A stretch of DNA of 64,000 nt from Prolixibacteraceae bacterium (GTDB lineage: Bacteria > Bacteroidota > Bacteroidia > Bacteroidales > Prolixibacteraceae): assembly GCA_028683385.1 (NCBI GenBank), contig JAQUIJ010000005.1:124001-188000 (forward strand). The letters are read 5' to 3'. The translations under genes were made by a program, and so were the position numbers. This document shows positions 61,114 through 64,000 of the stretch, in pieces; position 1 is the stretch's first letter; every line of letters starts with the position of its first letter. The notes under the pieces are model-generated. The model searched no databases. It was not told the origin of the DNA and saw nothing but the letters and a program-made list of their open reading frames with translations.

Positions 61114-63921
61114 TTAGTATCCCAACTCTTTTCCTTTTTGGATAGCCGGTATCCCAAATTGCATCCATGATGGCATGGTTTCATCTTTCAGGTAATGATC
61201 GAAAAACTGTTTCATGCGGATTGTTAAATCCATCCGGTTGGCCCAGCTTTCGGCTTTCAGGTTGTGCTCTTCATTGTTGTAGGTAAGCATCCATACCGGT
61301 TTGTTAAGGCGGCGCATGGCTGTAAAAAGCTCGATACCCTGGTACCATGGCACAGCTCCGTCGTTGTCGTTATGCATGATCAGCAATGGAGTATTTATCT
61401 TTGGCACATAAAACAATGGTGAGTTTTCGATGTATTGTAAAGGTTTGTCCCACAACGTTCCACCTATACGGCTTTGAGAGTTTTCGTATTGATGCATTCG
61501 CGATATTCCTGATTCCCATCGAATTCCACCGTATGCGCTTGTCATATTACTGACGGGTGCGCCAGCAGAAGCGGCTGCATACATGTTGGTCTGTGTAATC
61601 AGCCAGGCTGTTTGGTAACCGCCCCAACTTTGTCCCTGAATTCCAATTTTTTTGCGGTCAATAAACGGAAACATGTTGCTGACAAACTGAGTTCCGCTTA
61701 CAACAGCATCAAATGCTGACTGTCCCGGATATCCTTCCTCGTAAGTAATGTCAGGAATAAAAACGATGTAATCGTTACTGGTGAAATAGGTGCGGTTAAC
61801 GGTTGAACGAGTTGGCGCCGGTGCTGTGTAAACGTGCAAATTATCAGCATTTCGCTCGTAAAAGTACACTACCATCGGGTATTTTTTCTCCGGATCGATG
61901 GTTTCAGGAAAATACAAAAGTCCTTCAAGTTGCTTTCCGGAGAATGAAGTCCAGTGGACTAACCTTACTCCAGGCCAAACAAATTGCTTTTGCTGCGGGT
62001 TTGCATCCGAAAGTTGATGCTTGCGCTCGAAAGTCGTAGGTGCCGTCCATACTGCCGGTGATTCGTTTACATCTTCACGGGTCCAAATCAGGGCATCGGC
62101 CTTTTTTGCTTTTTTTAGGTTTTCAAAACGAAAATCTTCCATGATCAGTAATCGCGGATCCGTATAGTTACGCAAATCGGCATTAAAGTAGCCATCCGAC
62201 TTATTGCGTTCGTCAAATGCGCTGACGATAATTGGTTTGCTGGTATCAATAAATTCTTCTTCAGGATCAAGTTTTTCGTACCTCAACCGGAGCGAATTTT
62301 TCCTTCCATAGTTGTGTGTTGCACTTACCGGAACTTTACTTCCTTCCAGATCGATCCGCCAGATATCATATCGGTCGTAGATGAAAACAGATTTATCGTT
62401 TTCCGACCAGCCAGCTATTCCATATGGATTAGGGTCGCCAGGCATGTCCCAGCGTTCGTCGCAATACGAAACATGAACATGTTTGGTCAGGTTGTTGATT
62501 TCCATTGAGTTTACATCGGTTGAGCGGGAATAATAGCACGAATCTGATGGGTCGTACCAGAGGACGAAATTGCCACCTGGCGATAGCGCGACCAACGATT
62601 TATCCTGAACAACACGTCGTTTAATACCGGTTTCAATATCAATCAGGTAAAAGTCTGCATTTGATTTGCCAGTCCACGATGACTGAAGCTTATAAGGTGT
62701 GGGATCAATACCAAGGGCAATACGTCCGTTCCCTTTTTGTATGGTTCTGATATCCCTGATTTCCGGATCAGCCAACTGGGTAAATTTATCTTTGTCGATC
62801 AGGTAAACCGCTTTATAACTACGTTTTTTTTCTTTTTCGAGGTTGATTTTTTGTTCTGGCTGCAATTCTTTGTCCTGCCAGCTCCAGATGTCCAATATGG
62901 GTTTTTCGTCTTCCAGAAGTGTATCTTTGGGTTCAACCCTTGGTTTACGGTTGGTTCCAAAATAAAGCAATTGGCCATTGTCAGAAAACGAAAGATCGCC
63001 AAATTCGCTGGGCGACCAATCTAATGGAAGCCCCAACTGATTGGGCGAAACAACAGCTTTGGGTTCGCCGGTTGTCAGTGTTCCGTAGTACAAACTATAT
63101 GCTTTCTCTTTGGTGGTGTCTGCAGAAAATACGAATCCAAATTTTCCTCCTTGCTGATCGGAAGCAATTTTTTTCGCTGTTCCCAGACGATCGAAAATCA
63201 AATTCGTTTTGCGGGTTTTGGTATCAAAAGTCAGCACTTCAGCGCGGTCGAGCGAGTCTTTGGTTTGGCGGATAAACGTTATGCTGTGTCCCAGCGGAGC
63301 ATAATAATATTCGCTAATGTTTTGGAAACAAACCGTATCACCCGTTTCGGCATTAAACAAAACTAACTGGCTCTTTTGATCAGCCTGATCATCATTTTTC
63401 TTTGTTTTCGGCTCATTTTCCTTCTTTTCCCCTTCCTTTTTGGTTTTCTTCATGTCAGTAGTAAAAGCAACCCATTGGGCATTTTCTTTTGGGAGAGAAA
63501 ACTGCTTCAAATTCGGGAATGCATAAACCTTATGATGTTTAAAGACCAAAATACCAATACTGTCCTTTGGCATGAGCTCTTTCTTTACCTTTTTCTTTTT
63601 GGCATTCCTTGTCGAATCAGCCGGTTGCTTGATTTTATACACGATAAAATTCGATTCAGGAGAAAAACTGGCGGAATAGCCTCTTGCCAGCAGATCCTCT
63701 TTTTTCGAATCAATTGTCTTCAAAACTAAATTGCCATCGCCTTTTTGTGGGTTGATTTCGAAGGCCGTATACTTGCCATCGCTTGAAATAATAGGGTTGT
63801 TGATCACTTTCCATGCCGCAAAATCGTTGGTAGTAAGCGGTTTTTTGTTGGTTACCTGGGCATTCAGGATTGGCAGAAAGCTTAATGAAAAAATCAAAAG
63901 CAAAGAGCAGGCTCGTTTCAT
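61114..63921 (-). CDS. S9-family prolyl oligopeptidase-like serine peptidase
   Basis: A 935-residue exported enzyme (signal peptide about 1-21, LNAQV). Residues about 30-640 form a beta-propeller with a Lys/Glu-rich insertion (about 105-180) that is unusually charged. The C-terminal alpha/beta hydrolase domain holds Ser765 in GIQGQSWGGYQTAW, the acidic residue in LIMHNDNDGAVPW and His in YNNEEHNLKAES. It belongs with Bacteroidota S9 peptidases of about 900 residues related to DPP4-like and acylaminoacyl enzymes, and probably trims peptides in the periplasm. TATCTTTG (minus, 63945-63952) is a likely -7 box 24 bp from the start codon. Confidence 0.9.
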   Translation of the reverse strand: MKRACSLLLIFSLSFLPILNAQVTNKKPLTTNDFAAWKVINNPIISSDGKYTAFEINPQKGDGNLVLKTIDSKKEDLLARGYSASFSPESNFIVYKIKQPADSTRNAKKKKVKKELMPKDSIGILVFKHHKVYAFPNLKQFSLPKENAQWVAFTTDMKKTKKEGEKKENEPKTKKNDDQADQKSQLVLFNAETGDTVCFQNISEYYYAPLGHSITFIRQTKDSLDRAEVLTFDTKTRKTNLIFDRLGTAKKIASDQQGGKFGFVFSADTTKEKAYSLYYGTLTTGEPKAVVSPNQLGLPLDWSPSEFGDLSFSDNGQLLYFGTNRKPRVEPKDTLLEDEKPILDIWSWQDKELQPEQKINLEKEKKRSYKAVYLIDKDKFTQLADPEIRDIRTIQKGNGRIALGIDPTPYKLQSSWTGKSNADFYLIDIETGIKRRVVQDKSLVALSPGGNFVLWYDPSDSCYYSRSTDVNSMEINNLTKHVHVSYCDERWDMPGDPNPYGIAGWSENDKSVFIYDRYDIWRIDLEGSKVPVSATHNYGRKNSLRLRYEKLDPEEEFIDTSKPIIVSAFDERNKSDGYFNADLRNYTDPRLLIMEDFRFENLKKAKKADALIWTREDVNESPAVWTAPTTFERKHQLSDANPQQKQFVWPGVRLVHWTSFSGKQLEGLLYFPETIDPEKKYPMVVYFYERNADNLHVYTAPAPTRSTVNRTYFTSNDYIVFIPDITYEEGYPGQSAFDAVVSGTQFVSNMFPFIDRKKIGIQGQSWGGYQTAWLITQTNMYAAASAGAPVSNMTSAYGGIRWESGISRMHQYENSQSRIGGTLWDKPLQYIENSPLFYVPKINTPLLIMHNDNDGAVPWYQGIELFTAMRRLNKPVWMLTYNNEEHNLKAESWANRMDLTIRMKQFFDHYLKDETMPSWMQFGIPAIQKGKELGY

Positions 63922-63944
63922 ATGGAGGATATCATTATTGTTCT

Positions 63945-63952
63945 CAAAGATA
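63945..63952 (-). promoter_or_regulatory. -7 box for the S9 peptidase gene
   Basis: CAAAGATA on the plus strand reads TATCTTTG on the minus strand, an exact TAnnTTTG, which would give a leader of about 17 bases. A possible -33 is not at the standard distance. Confidence 0.5.
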
Positions 63953-64000
63953 ATGTTTGATTTGCTGTTAAAATAGCAATAGCTATCTATAAAACAGCCG

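Overview
The window looks like a chromosomal segment of a Bacteroidota bacterium, probably of the order Bacteroidales/Marinilabiliales. Evidence: two SusC/SusD pairs, several -7 boxes of the Bacteroidota type TAnnTTTG, almost no strong Shine-Dalgarno sites, many lipoproteins and glycoside hydrolases, DUF4199 and APH-RapZ fusion genes typical of the phylum, and intergenic palindromes that I recall from Bacteroidota genomes. Genus assignment is inference. No phage, plasmid, CRISPR or complete insertion sequence is visible.

Layout. 1-6.8 kb: a c-type cytochrome block (a left-truncated multiheme/cytochrome b fusion, a NapC/NirT-like multiheme protein, a tetraheme c554-like protein) followed by the fused haem-ligation protein CcsBA. 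6.9-9.4 kb: two Tat-exported sugar enzymes (Gfo/Idh/MocA oxidoreductase and a TIM-barrel isomerase-like protein). 9.4-17.8 kb: an unlisted 42-residue Cys-rich gene, an APH-like kinase fused to a RapZ C-terminal domain, a 1979-residue protein of about 29 TPR-like repeats, and a stand-alone copy of that protein's N-terminal domain. 18-24.2 kb: an APC permease, agmatine deiminase and N-carbamoylputrescine amidase (agmatine to putrescine), with small genes between them. 24.4-27.7 kb: a FadL-type porin, a flavin reductase-rubredoxin fusion and an AraC regulator. 28-35.5 kb: a compact polysaccharide locus (SusC, SusD, GH36 alpha-galactosidase). 35.6-39.8 kb: an ECF sigma factor with a membrane partner, a hydrolase, a small ferredoxin-like-fold protein and a GT39-type transferase. 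40-44.7 kb: a second SusC/SusD pair on the minus strand. 45.4-52.4 kb: a three-gene redox/hydrolase operon, a HAD phosphatase, GH31, a DUF1080 protein and an Ntn asparaginase. 52.7-56 kb: a MerR/B12 CarH-like regulator, a TrhA-type membrane protein, GT2 and DUF4199. 56.1-56.8 kb: SRP RNA, tRNA-Thr, tRNA-Tyr, tRNA-Gly and a broken tRNA-Gly copy. 57.1-61 kb: a mannosylglucose phosphorylase, sugar symporter and cellobiose 2-epimerase operon for mannobiose use. 61.1-63.9 kb: an S9 prolyl oligopeptidase-family peptidase.

How it fits together. The dominant theme is glycan capture and breakdown. There is outer-membrane SusCD uptake, periplasmic GH36 and GH31 enzymes, a phosphorolytic mannobiose route, and three genes resembling the oxidation-based 3-keto-glycoside route. 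Most of the rest is envelope maintenance, polyamine synthesis and anaerobic-type electron transfer.

Most interesting items: two MITE-like elements sharing a terminal motif; a 26-bp palindrome that has inserted into a tRNA-Gly copy and, separately, into another repeat; the giant repeat protein with an internal two-unit duplication; the kinase-RapZ fusion with its tiny downstream partner; the possible dispersed 3-keto-glycoside enzymes; and a CarH-like regulator with an altered residue at the light-adduct position. I did not find a clearly undescribed multi-gene defence or biosynthetic system.
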